DNA of 64,000 nucleotides from Halorubrum aethiopicum. GTDB taxonomy: Archaea > Halobacteriota > Halobacteria > Halobacteriales > Haloferacaceae. Positions within the stretch are counted from its first letter, which is position 1. Every line of letters begins with the position of its first letter. The translations under genes and the position numbers were made by a program. The notes beneath the pieces were generated by a model that worked only from the letters and a program-made list of their open reading frames with translations, ran no database searches and was not told the origin of the DNA. Shown piece after piece: positions 56,695-64,000 of this stretch. The stretch covers positions 1,860,001-1,924,000 of the forward strand of contig NZ_LOAJ01000001.1 of the NCBI RefSeq assembly GCF_001542905.1. The letters run 5' to 3'.

Positions 56695-56768
56695 GGCCGC
56701 TCGCCCCCTCGCGAGCGCCGAATCGGGCGATCCGCGTCGACCTCGAGCGGCATCGAGTCCCTCGGCAC
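56695..56768 (-). CDS. possible leader peptide of the DtxR-family gene
   Basis: A reading frame from GTG 56768 or ATG 56753 (MPLEVDADRPIRRSRGGERP) ends with a TGA at 56693-56691, overlapping the regulator's GTG at 56694. Codon use looks coding. The promoter position predicts that the transcript starts near 56768, so it may be translated first and coupled to the regulator. Alternatively, a frameshift splits one longer N terminus. Confidence 0.4.
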
Positions 56769-56772
56769 ACGA

Positions 56773-56788
56773 TTTAGGCCAACCTAAA
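56773..56788. promoter_or_regulatory. iron box 1, DtxR-family gene promoter
   Basis: TTTAGGCCAACCTAAA, just upstream of the expected transcript start, beside an AT-rich CCGTTTTGTGTG element. Confidence 0.8.
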
Positions 56789-56809
56789 CACACAAAACGG
56801 TTCCGGTTT

Positions 56810-56825
56810 TTTAGGCTGACCGAAA
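56810..56825. promoter_or_regulatory. iron box 2, DtxR-family gene promoter
   Basis: TTTAGGCTGACCGAAA, one half-site degenerate, 37 bases from box 1. The pair suggests autoregulation with the same architecture as the transport operons. Confidence 0.7.
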
Positions 56826-56950
56826 CCGGTCGATCGCGGGGCGCGAGTCGGGATCGGTGTCGGAGTCGGTGTCGGGATCGGTGTCGTCGTTCGCACCGCG
56901 GTACCGAGCCTCAACGGGGATTTTTGCCGGGTCGCGTCGTGTCACTTACC

Positions 56951-57742
56951 ATGGGTGACGCCGACTCAGGTTCGGATCCCGACGCCGACCCCCCGATCGC
57001 CGACTCGTCGCGCGTCGACTCCCCCGCCGGTCCCGACGCCTTCGGCCGGGCGATCCGGGACCACCACCGCGGCGAGCGGACCGAACCCCTCCTCCACTCG
57101 GACGGCGCGGAGACCGTCGAACACCCCGTCGAGTCGTTCTACTTCACGCCGTTCGACCCCGAGGTGGGAACGAACGGCTGGCTCGGGTCCCACCTCCAGG
57201 GGCCGCTTCTCGACGTGGGCGCCGGGACCGGCCGACACGCCCTGTACTTTCAAGACCGGTTCGAGACCGTCGCCGTCGAGCCGAGTCCCGCGCTCGTGGA
57301 GACGATGCGCGAACGCGGCGTCGCCGACGCCCGCCGGGGAAGCATGTTCGACCTCGCCGAGGACTTCGATCGCGACCGGTTCGGCTCCGCGCTGTTGAAC
57401 GGGACCCACCTCGGACTCGTCGGCTCGATGCGGGGACTCTCCGCGTTCCTCGACGACCTCGCGTTCGTGGTCCGACCGGACGGAACCGCCGTCGTGGACT
57501 GTTACGACCCGGACCACCCCGCCACGAGCGACGTGATCGGGTACCGCGAGGACCCGACGCCCGGGCTCGCCCACCGCGTGATGTTCTTCGAGTACGAGGG
57601 CGAGCGGGACCCGATCCTCCAGCTCCGCCTGTTCAGCCCCGACCGGCTCCGGGAGGCCGCCGTCGGAACCGGCTGGGAGGTCGTCGACGTCGCCCGCGGC
57701 GAGGACGGGTACCACTACCGGGCGGCGCTCTCGAAGCGGTAG
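56951..57742 (+). CDS. class I SAM-dependent methyltransferase
   Basis: A 263-residue methyltransferase with the SAM loop LLDVGAGTGRHALYF near residue 95 and the acidic second-strand position in VAVEPSPALVETM. Later strands include AVVDCYDPDHPATSDV. The N-terminal 50 residues are acidic and disordered. The frame is open far upstream without a start, but GATTTTTGCC lies 25-34 bases before the ATG at 56951 and decides it. The substrate is not readable. It is convergent with an MFS transporter. Confidence 0.87.
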   Translation: MGDADSGSDPDADPPIADSSRVDSPAGPDAFGRAIRDHHRGERTEPLLHSDGAETVEHPVESFYFTPFDPEVGTNGWLGSHLQGPLLDVGAGTGRHALYFQDRFETVAVEPSPALVETMRERGVADARRGSMFDLAEDFDRDRFGSALLNGTHLGLVGSMRGLSAFLDDLAFVVRPDGTAVVDCYDPDHPATSDVIGYREDPTPGLAHRVMFFEYEGERDPILQLRLFSPDRLREAAVGTGWEVVDVARGEDGYHYRAALSKR

Positions 57743-57768
57743 CCGTCTCTCCGGTCCTTTCCGGCGTC

Positions 57769-58977
57769 TCAGTAGTCGACGTACACGAGCGCGAACGCCA
57801 CGACGACGGCGCTCACCGCCGCGATCCCGAGAAAGCCCTCGTCGAAGTAGCCGCGGTCGGCGACCGCCCCGAAGGCGACGGGGCTCAACGCCCCGACCAT
57901 GATGTACACCGTCCGCAGCGCGCCGAGCTTGCTCCCTCGCGAGCCGTCCGGGAGCCGGTCGGTCAGGTTGGAGATGACGACGGTCTCGTAGCCGAGGATG
58001 GCGCTTGCGAGCACCGTGAGCGCGACGAACGACGGGAGCCCGCTCGCGAACGGGAGCGCGGCGAGCGTCAGGGCGGTTATCCCCATCATGACCGCCAGCG
58101 GCGTTCGGACGCCGACGCGGTCGTACGCCCGCCCCGCGACCGGCTTGATCAGGCTCCCGAGCGCGAAGAAGAAGCCGAACAGGACGGTCGCGGTCGTCGA
58201 GGAGAACCCCTTCACGTCGATCAGGTACGTCGGGTAGAAGCCGATGAACGCCTGGACGACCGTCGCCCACAGGACGAGCAGGACCATCGAGTGACGGACG
58301 ACCGGCCGCCGGAACAGCGGCGCGAGGTCGTCGACCGAGAACGCCTCGCGGATCGGGACGGTCCCGGAGGCGTCGGACGGGACCGTGACCCACAGCGCGA
58401 CCGCCGCGACGACGAAAAACGGGATCACGACCCCGAAGCCGTACTGCCAGGCGACCGCGCCCGCGAGCACGCCCGCCACCGGCGGCATCACCGCGTTGCC
58501 CACGTCGCCCGCGGCCATCGTCACCCCGGTCGCCGTGCCGAGACGGTCCGGGTAGATGTCCTTGAGGACGGTGAAACGCGAGACGCCGTACGTCGCCGTC
58601 CCGAGCCCGAAGAGCGCGGTCCCGGCGAACAGCACCGCCGGCGAGTCGGCGAGCACGACCAGCGCGAGCATCGCGGCCGCCAGCAGCGAACTGGCGACGA
58701 GCAGCGTCCGCTCGCCCGCCCAGTCGGCGAGCATCCCGCCGGGAAGCTGACCCATCCCGTAGGCGACCCACAGCACGGTCAACAGCAGACCCGCGGTCGT
58801 GAGCGTGAGCCCGTAGCTCGACCGGATCGAGGGAAGCAGCGCCGGGTAGATCATCCGGGTGCTGATCGAGAGGAACCAGCCGAACGCGACGGCCGAGAGC
58901 GCCCTTCCGCGGCCGTCACCCTGGAGGTCGGAGATCACCCGTCTCGGAACGGAAACGTAACGTGTGAGGGAGACCAC
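57769..58977 (-). CDS. MFS transporter
   Basis: A 402-residue major facilitator with about 12 transmembrane helices. The loop between helices 2 and 3 reads GMGQLPGGMLADWAGERTLL, the classical GxLaDrxGrr signature. The start is a GTG at 58977 (MVSLTRYVSV), supported by a TTGAAAC element 25-31 bases upstream. A GTG 39 bases later is an alternative. The substrate is unknown. It is not clearly related to its MFS neighbour, 109 bases upstream. Confidence 0.88.
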   Translation of the reverse strand: MVSLTRYVSVPRRVISDLQGDGRGRALSAVAFGWFLSISTRMIYPALLPSIRSSYGLTLTTAGLLLTVLWVAYGMGQLPGGMLADWAGERTLLVASSLLAAAMLALVVLADSPAVLFAGTALFGLGTATYGVSRFTVLKDIYPDRLGTATGVTMAAGDVGNAVMPPVAGVLAGAVAWQYGFGVVIPFFVVAAVALWVTVPSDASGTVPIREAFSVDDLAPLFRRPVVRHSMVLLVLWATVVQAFIGFYPTYLIDVKGFSSTTATVLFGFFFALGSLIKPVAGRAYDRVGVRTPLAVMMGITALTLAALPFASGLPSFVALTVLASAILGYETVVISNLTDRLPDGSRGSKLGALRTVYIMVGALSPVAFGAVADRGYFDEGFLGIAAVSAVVVAFALVYVDY

Positions 58978-59086
58978 TACCTGATACTCCGCCGTTCGGG
59001 GTTTCAATCTTCCACTCCCTGAAAGGATCGCCGGGGATCGTGGCCGACCGTCCATCGCCGGCTCCGCGACGCAGCGGGACCCGGCC

Positions 59087-60370
59087 TCACCACGTCGTCA
59101 GCGCGGCCCGGCCGTGGTCGCGGGCCAGGAGCGCGAGGAACGCGAGCACGCCCGTGATCGCGAACGCGCCGCCGACGAGGAACACCGAGGCCATGCTCAC
59201 CTCGACCATCAGCCACCCGGCGACGAGCGGCCCCGCGACCGATCCGGGCCGCCAGACGAGCTCGCGGATGCCGAAGCTGGAGGCGACGCCCCCCTCGTCG
59301 GTCCCCTCGTCCGCGAACAGCGCCATGCTCGCGGGCTCGCGGAAGGAGTCGGCGACGCCGAGCAGCCCGGAGAACGCGACGAGCGGGAGGTACGCCGGCG
59401 GGAGCGCGCCGAGGAACGGGAGCGTCACGTCGGCTCCGAGGGCGGTCCCGATCGCGGGCGCGAAGGGGATACAGACCGCGACGAGTCCGTAGGCACCGCC
59501 GCCCGCGAAGACGAACAGCGACCGGCCGTAGCCGTCGGAGAGCCGGCCGGTGAACAGCTGGCCGACCATGTTGGTCGCCTTCTCTATCGTGACGGTGACC
59601 GCGACCGCGGTCGCGCCGACGGCGAGCCCGCCCGCGGCCAGCTCCGTTCCCGCGTAGATCGGCACCCACGTCCGGACCATCGTCACGGCGAAGGCGTACT
59701 GCGCGCGGAACGCCGTGATCGAGACGATCTTGCGGTTGACCGCGAGATCGGTGAACGGGAACCCCTCGGTGCGGGTGGGATCGGGATCGAGAACGCCCCA
59801 GATCACCGCCCACGCGAGGACCATGAGCGCGACGATCACCGTGAAGATGGGGCCGAAGCCGACGGCGTCGTAGATCACGCCCGCCGACAGCGCCCCGACG
59901 ATCGAGGCCGCAAAGGAGGCCGCGTTCGCCTTCCCGATCTTGTCGGCACGGGTGCCCGTCTCGGCGATCTGGCCGACGAGCGAGAGCGTCATCAGCGACG
60001 CGCCGGTCACCGCGACCCCCTGGAGTCCGCGGATCAGGACGAACGACGCGGAGGAGTCCACGACCGGGAACAGCGCGTAGACGGCCGCCCCGACCGCGAG
60101 GACGGCGAGGAGAACGCGCCGCTTGTCGAACCGGTCGCCCGCCCACGCGAGCGGCACCACCGCGACCGTCTGCGCCAGCGTGAACCCGGTGGTGTACATC
60201 CCGATGATGAATCCCGCCGAGACGGTCACGCCGAGCACGGTCGTCGCCTGCGGGTCCAGCGTGTTGATGTACGTCGGGAGAAGCGTCAAGAGCGTGATGA
60301 AGCCGAACCCTTCCGCGAACCGCGTGAGATAGAGCGCCCAGAACTGTGACCGGCTGTCGGCGTTGCTCAC
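59087..60370 (-). CDS. MFS transporter
   Basis: A 427-residue major facilitator with 12 predicted helices. The signature loop is AVVPLAWAGDRFDKRRVLL, and helix 4 region has LIRGLQGVAVTGASLMTLSLVGQIAE. The C-terminal half has a second loop GQLFTGRLSDGYGRSL. It starts with GTG at 60370, with a CTTTTGAAG element about 20-30 bases upstream. A multidrug or metabolite exporter role is only a family expectation. Confidence 0.88.
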   Translation of the reverse strand: MSNADSRSQFWALYLTRFAEGFGFITLLTLLPTYINTLDPQATTVLGVTVSAGFIIGMYTTGFTLAQTVAVVPLAWAGDRFDKRRVLLAVLAVGAAVYALFPVVDSSASFVLIRGLQGVAVTGASLMTLSLVGQIAETGTRADKIGKANAASFAASIVGALSAGVIYDAVGFGPIFTVIVALMVLAWAVIWGVLDPDPTRTEGFPFTDLAVNRKIVSITAFRAQYAFAVTMVRTWVPIYAGTELAAGGLAVGATAVAVTVTIEKATNMVGQLFTGRLSDGYGRSLFVFAGGGAYGLVAVCIPFAPAIGTALGADVTLPFLGALPPAYLPLVAFSGLLGVADSFREPASMALFADEGTDEGGVASSFGIRELVWRPGSVAGPLVAGWLMVEVSMASVFLVGGAFAITGVLAFLALLARDHGRAALTTW

Positions 60371-60459
60371 ACCGACACGGAGATGACGGCTTCAAAAGGG
60401 GTTACGGTTCGCGGCCGGACGCGCCGGGATTTTTGTCGCTCGCCGGTCTCGGACCGGAC

Positions 60460-60573
60460 ATGGGTGATCCAGCCTGTGACCGTCGGTTCTGTCCGGAGTG
60501 CGACCTCGCGGTCTCGCGCGCCGACGACGCCTGTCCCGACTGTGGCGCGCCGATCGACGCCGACGCCGGCTGA
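60460..60573 (+). CDS. 37-residue zinc-ribbon protein
   Basis: A very small protein with two CxxC pairs, CPEC at about 11-14 and CPDC at about 25-28, forming a double zinc knuckle, and a short acidic end. The ATG at 60460 has GGGATTTTTGTC 25-35 bases upstream, so it has its own leaderless promoter, divergent from the MFS gene. Many such micro zinc-finger proteins are known in haloarchaea, some linked to biofilm or motility. This one cannot be assigned. Confidence 0.75.
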   Translation: MGDPACDRRFCPECDLAVSRADDACPDCGAPIDADAG

Positions 60574-60630
60574 ACGACATCGACACTGACGCCGGCTGAA
60601 CGACCCACCTCTCGATCCGTCCCCGTCGAC

Positions 60631-61395
60631 TCAGAACGTGTCGGCGAACTTGTCGCGCCGGAACAGGTCGATCTCCTGGGCCGTCGATCCCGGCCGCGTC
60701 GCCGCGAACGCGATCGCCTCGGCGACCTCCTCGGGTTCGGTGACGCTGCCGGGCTCGAACCGCTCCTCGAACGGCTCCCCTTCCTCGCTGCCGAACTCGG
60801 TGCGGACCTCCGAGGGATTGATCACGGAGACCGCCACGTCGTCGTCGCCGACCTGCGCGGCGACGCTTCGGGCGAACCCCCGAACCCACCACTTGCTCGC
60901 GGCGTACACCGGGTTGAACGGGCGCGGGAACTTCCCGGCGAAGCTCCCGACGACGACGAGCGTCCCCGCGGACTCCCGGAGGTGCGGGAGCGCCTCGCGG
61001 GTGAGAAAGAAAGTCCCGTCGACGTTGGTCTCCTGCATCGCGAAGTACTCCTCGTCGGTCATCGTCTCCACGTCGCCGCCGCGGCCCAGTCCCGCGTTGG
61101 CGACGACCACGTCGAGCCCGCCGAGCCGGTCGACGGCCGTCTCGACCGCCGCCGTCGACGTCTCCGGCTCGCGAACGTCGCCGTCGACGACGACCGCCTC
61201 CACGTCGTACTCGGATTCGACGGTCTCGGCGATCGCCTCGAGCCGCTCCCGTCGCCGCGCCAGAAGCGCGACGTCCGCGCCGCGGGCGGCGAGCGCGCCG
61301 GCGGTCGCCTCGCCGATCCCGGAGCTCGCGCCCGTGATCAGGGCCGTGGCGTTCTCCAGCGTGGCCTCCTCGAGTCCCGCGTCGTGTTCGGTCAT
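60631..61395 (-). CDS. short-chain dehydrogenase/reductase
   Basis: A 254-residue classical SDR. NAD(P) loop TGASSGIG at 21-28, NAG at 100-102, and the catalytic triad Ser151, Tyr164 and Lys168 (VYAASKWW). The acidic/basic switch after the second strand (LLARRRERL) favours NADP. Substrate unknown. A GGTTATGG element is 20-27 bases before the ATG. It is divergent from the Lrp gene. Confidence 0.92.
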   Translation of the reverse strand: MTEHDAGLEEATLENATALITGASSGIGEATAGALAARGADVALLARRRERLEAIAETVESEYDVEAVVVDGDVREPETSTAAVETAVDRLGGLDVVVANAGLGRGGDVETMTDEEYFAMQETNVDGTFFLTREALPHLRESAGTLVVVGSFAGKFPRPFNPVYAASKWWVRGFARSVAAQVGDDDVAVSVINPSEVRTEFGSEEGEPFEERFEPGSVTEPEEVAEAIAFAATRPGSTAQEIDLFRRDKFADTF

Positions 61396-61562
61396 GAACG
61401 GGTCCCGGTTCGAACGGCGGGGCCATAACCGTCGGGTGCGGCGGGGCGGGTCGTACTCGCGGGTGTGGTGGGGCGACCGCGGCGACGGTCGCCGTGCCCC
61501 GCCTTCGCGGGGACGCTTGCGTGCGCCGCCATATTCAAACCGTCACCCGCCGACGTGTCCGT

Positions 61563-62051
61563 ATGGAAGCCGAGCGCGAGGTACTCGACGTGTTGGCGCG
61601 GAACGCTCGCGAGGACATCGAGGACATCGCGGCCCAGACGGGCCTCGACGCGGAACGGGTCGAAGAGGCCATCGCGTCGCTGGAGGCGGACGGCGTGGTC
61701 CACGGCTACCAGGCCGTCGTCGACTGGGACCGCACGGAGGAGGGGAAGATCCGCGCGATAGTCGAGATCAACGTGGAACTCGACCGCGAGACCGGCTACG
61801 AGCAGGTCGCCGACCGGATCGCGAAGTTCCCCGCGGTCGACGCGCTCCACCTCGTCTCCGGCGACTACGACTTCGCGGTCGAGGTGCTCGGCGGCTCGAT
61901 GAACGACGTCTCGCGATTCATCTCCGAGCAGGTCGCGCCGATGCCGGAGGTCACCCAGACGGTCACCCACTACATCATGGAGACGTACAAGGACGGCGGG
62001 GTCCGCTTCGCCGACGGCGACGACGACGACCGGCTCTCCGTCTCGCCATGA
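61563..62051 (+). CDS. Lrp/AsnC-family transcriptional regulator
   Basis: A 162-residue regulator with winged helix (1-55, REVLDVLARNAREDIEDIAAQTGLD) and RAM domain (about 65-150, KIRAIVEINVEL, GDYDFAVEVLGGSMNDVSRF). It overlaps the downstream aminotransferase by four bases (ATGA), so the two are translationally coupled, a common arrangement in haloarchaea in which the regulator controls amino-acid metabolism. TATA CATATTCAAACC is 21-33 bases before the ATG. Confidence 0.92.
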   Translation: MEAEREVLDVLARNAREDIEDIAAQTGLDAERVEEAIASLEADGVVHGYQAVVDWDRTEEGKIRAIVEINVELDRETGYEQVADRIAKFPAVDALHLVSGDYDFAVEVLGGSMNDVSRFISEQVAPMPEVTQTVTHYIMETYKDGGVRFADGDDDDRLSVSP

Positions 62052-63190
62052 GGACGGCCGACCGCGCCCGCGAGCTCCCCGAGTCGGGGATCCGGAAGTT
62101 CTTCGAGCTGGCGGAGGCGCGCGACGACGTCATCTCGCTCGGCGTCGGCGAGCCCGACTTCTCCGCGCCGTGGGCCGCGCGCAACGCCGCGATCGGCGGG
62201 CTCGAGCGGGGCCGGACCTCCTACACCGCCAACCGCGGCACCGCGGAGCTCCGCGAGGCGATCGCCGCCCACCACGAGCGATACGACCAGTCGTACGATC
62301 CGGGCGAGGAGGTCCTCGTCACCACGGGCGCGAGCGAGGCGGTCGACCTGGCGTTCCGGACGCTCGTCGACCCCGGCGACGTCGTCGCGATCCACGAGCC
62401 CTCCTACATCTCGTACGCGCCGGGCGTCGAGCTCGCCGGCGGCGAGCCGCTGTCGGTCCCGACGCGCGCCGCGGACGACTTCGCGCTCACCCCCGAGCGG
62501 CTCGAGGCGGCCGGGGCGGCGGAGGCCGACCTGCTCGTCCTCTGTTACCCGAACAACCCCACCGGCGCGACGATGACCGACGAGCAGTTGGCCGAGGTGG
62601 CGGCGTTCTGTCGCGAGAACGACCTCCGCGTCGTCGCCGACGAGATCTACTCGGCGCTCACCTACGGGGCCGACCACGCCTCGATCGCCACCCAGCCGGG
62701 GATGCGCGAGCGCACGATCGTCGTCAACGGCTTCTCGAAGGCGTACGCGATGACCGGGCTCCGGCTCGGCTACGCGCTCGGCCCGGCCGACGCGATCGAC
62801 GCGATGAACCGGATCCACCAGTACACCATGCTCTCCGCGCCGACGACCGCCCAGATCGCCGCCCTGGAGGCGCTCCGGAGCTGCGACGACGAGGTGACCG
62901 AGATGGTCGAGGAGTACAACCGCCGACGGCGGCTCGTCGTCTCCCGGTTCAACGCGATGGGGCTCGACACGTTCGAGCCCGGCGGGGCGTTCTACGCGTT
63001 CCCCGAGTGCGGCGGCGACGACGAGGCGTTCGCCGAGGCGCTTCTGGAGGCGGAGGGCGTCGCGGTCGTGCCCGGCTCCGTCTTCGGCGCGGGCGGCGAG
63101 GGCCACCTCCGCGTCTCGTACGCGACCTCGATGCGCGAACTGAAGGAGGCGACGGACCGGATCGCGCGGTTCCTCGCGGAGCGGGACTGA
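62048..63190 (+). CDS. class I/II PLP-dependent aminotransferase
   Basis: A 380-residue aspartate-aminotransferase-fold enzyme. PLP-lysine is K231 in VNGFSKAYAMTG. YPNNPTGATM and the arginine near the C terminus (HLRVSYATSM) bind PLP and the carboxylate. GVGEPDFSAPWAARNAAI and YTANRGTAELREAIA are typical of the archaeal ValC/AspC-like group. The substrate could be aspartate, an aromatic or a branched-chain amino acid. It is coupled to the Lrp regulator upstream, which probably controls it. Confidence 0.92.
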   Translation: MRTADRARELPESGIRKFFELAEARDDVISLGVGEPDFSAPWAARNAAIGGLERGRTSYTANRGTAELREAIAAHHERYDQSYDPGEEVLVTTGASEAVDLAFRTLVDPGDVVAIHEPSYISYAPGVELAGGEPLSVPTRAADDFALTPERLEAAGAAEADLLVLCYPNNPTGATMTDEQLAEVAAFCRENDLRVVADEIYSALTYGADHASIATQPGMRERTIVVNGFSKAYAMTGLRLGYALGPADAIDAMNRIHQYTMLSAPTTAQIAALEALRSCDDEVTEMVEEYNRRRRLVVSRFNAMGLDTFEPGGAFYAFPECGGDDEAFAEALLEAEGVAVVPGSVFGAGGEGHLRVSYATSMRELKEATDRIARFLAERD

Positions 63191-63202
63191 CGGGCGGTTT
63201 CG

Positions 63203-64000
63203 TCAAACCCGCTTCCGTCGGAGCGCGACCGCGGCGACGACGCCGGCGGCCGCGACCCACGCGAGCAGCGACGCGAGGAGGAGCCCGGTCGAGAGGCCGC
63301 TGCCGTCGAGCGCGGCCGCGAGGCCGGCGCTCGCGGCGTCGGTGGGCGCGAGCGCGAGCAGGCGGTACGTCGCGACCGGGTTCGAGACGATCATGGCGGC
63401 GACGAACTCGCCCGCCCCCTCGAACGCCGAGAGCACGCCGAGCGCGAGCAGGTCGTGGACGAGCGCGGTCCACACCCAGACGAGCAGCGCCCCCGCCAGC
63501 GCGAACGTCGACGTCGGCGCGAGCGCGGAGATCGCCACGCCGACCCCGAGGAGCGCGACCGCGACCGCGACGGTCGCAAGCAGGAACCCCGCGAACGTCG
63601 GCCACCCCCCCAGCCCGAACTCGCGCAACAGGAGCAGCCCGGGGCCGCCGAAACCGAGGACGACGGCGCTCGCGAGGACGGCCGCCCGCCCGGCGAGGAT
63701 CCCGAGGGCCGTCTCCGCCCGCGAGACCGGCAGCGTCAGGAGCACGCCGAGCCGCCCACGCTCGGCCGCACCCACGACCGCGCCGTGGCCGAACGCCAGC
63801 GCGGCGAGCGGCACGAGGTACGTCGCCAGCTCGACGTAGCTCGCGACCACGGGGTCGTACCCGCTCGGCGCGACGCTCGACCCGCTGAACGTCGCCAGGA
63901 GGAGCGCGAACACCGCGAACAGGAGCGTCAGCCCGAGCGCCCAGCCCCGGCGGACCGTCAGGCGGGCCTCCCGCCGGGCGAGGCGGGCGACGATCCCCGG
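63203..64000 (-). CDS. ABC-2 type transporter permease (partial, 5' end off window)
   Basis: Membrane protein of the NosY/ABC-2 type. The visible 265 residues begin in the N-terminal cytoplasmic helix (RLARREARLTVRRGWALG, read in frame beyond the internal GTG at 63913 to the window edge) and continue through six hydrophobic segments. FGHGAVVGAAERGRLGVLLTLPVSR between helices 2 and 3 is the family signature. The ATPase partner should lie just outside the window. The upstream start is not seen, and the frame ends at 63203 just after the aminotransferase stop. Confidence 0.8.
   Translation of the reverse strand, partial: PGIVARLARREARLTVRRGWALGLTLLFAVFALLLATFSGSSVAPSGYDPVVASYVELATYLVPLAALAFGHGAVVGAAERGRLGVLLTLPVSRAETALGILAGRAAVLASAVVLGFGGPGLLLLREFGLGGWPTFAGFLLATVAVAVALLGVGVAISALAPTSTFALAGALLVWVWTALVHDLLALGVLSAFEGAGEFVAAMIVSNPVATYRLLALAPTDAASAGLAAALDGSGLSTGLLLASLLAWVAAAGVVAAVALRRKRV

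Noticed and set aside
56159-56950. N-terminal extension of the methyltransferase over the DtxR-family gene
   Set aside because: It is antisense to a gene with a clear winged helix, and a promoter lies just before the ATG at 56951.

Overview
The window is a stretch of haloarchaeal chromosome, most likely Halorubrum or a close relative. The evidence is very high GC with strong G/C third positions, acidic proteins, many leaderless genes with a TATA box about 25-30 bases before the start codon, several halocyanins and Tat lipoproteins, and a number of protein families restricted to haloarchaea. Nearly all of it is coding. One tRNA gene (Arg, anticodon TCG) is present. I see no rRNA, CRISPR array, transposase or prophage.

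Layout. 0-4 kb: pyrimidine genes pyrI (cut by the window edge) and pyrB, msrB, a short histidine kinase and an acyl-CoA dehydrogenase. 4-12.5 kb: two halocyanins, a TbsP-like regulator, a RIO-type kinase, a second acyl-CoA dehydrogenase, a possible nuclease-fold protein, a VOC dioxygenase-like protein, an orphan oxidase subunit IV and a GNAT/zinc-ribbon fusion. 12.5-20 kb: a CoA-binding protein, a RecA-like ATPase, the tRNA, an Lrp regulator divergent from a DMT exporter, a ferredoxin next to cobyrinate diamide synthase, BirA and a universal stress protein. 20-26 kb: a large histidine kinase, then dhaKLM facing ptsH-ptsI, which together form a PEP-dependent dihydroxyacetone phosphorylation module. 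26-34.8 kb: a sarcosine oxidase-type flavoenzyme, a single-pass membrane protein, YqeC divergent from an aldehyde:ferredoxin oxidoreductase homologue that lacks its usual Fe-S cysteines, YchF and an amidohydrolase. 35-46 kb: a third halocyanin, an esterase, an epimerase, cysteine synthase, bacterial-type ThrRS, a PAS-GAF kinase and an alanine-glyoxylate type aminotransferase.

46-57 kb is an iron-uptake island. It has three tandem Fe-siderophore-type binding lipoproteins followed by a small flavoprotein. A second operon encodes a 46-residue protein, another flavoprotein, a FecCD permease and an ABC ATPase. DpsA, an amphi-Trp protein with a small leader gene, and a DtxR-family regulator complete the island. 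TTTAGG-N4-CCTAAA palindromes sit in these promoters, and in three of them two copies 36-37 bp apart bracket the TATA element. This looks like one metal-responsive regulon. The last part (57-64 kb) holds a methyltransferase, two MFS transporters, a 37-residue zinc-ribbon protein, a short-chain dehydrogenase, an Lrp-aminotransferase operon and the start-truncated end of an ABC-2 permease.

The most unusual non-coding feature is a dispersed intergenic element present in four copies (about 12.2, 34.9, 38.8 and 54.5 kb). The copies share conserved blocks and carry hairpins whose stems differ in sequence but keep pairing, so they look like a structured RNA or DNA element. Three of the four lie in the sense orientation just downstream of a gene, between convergent genes.
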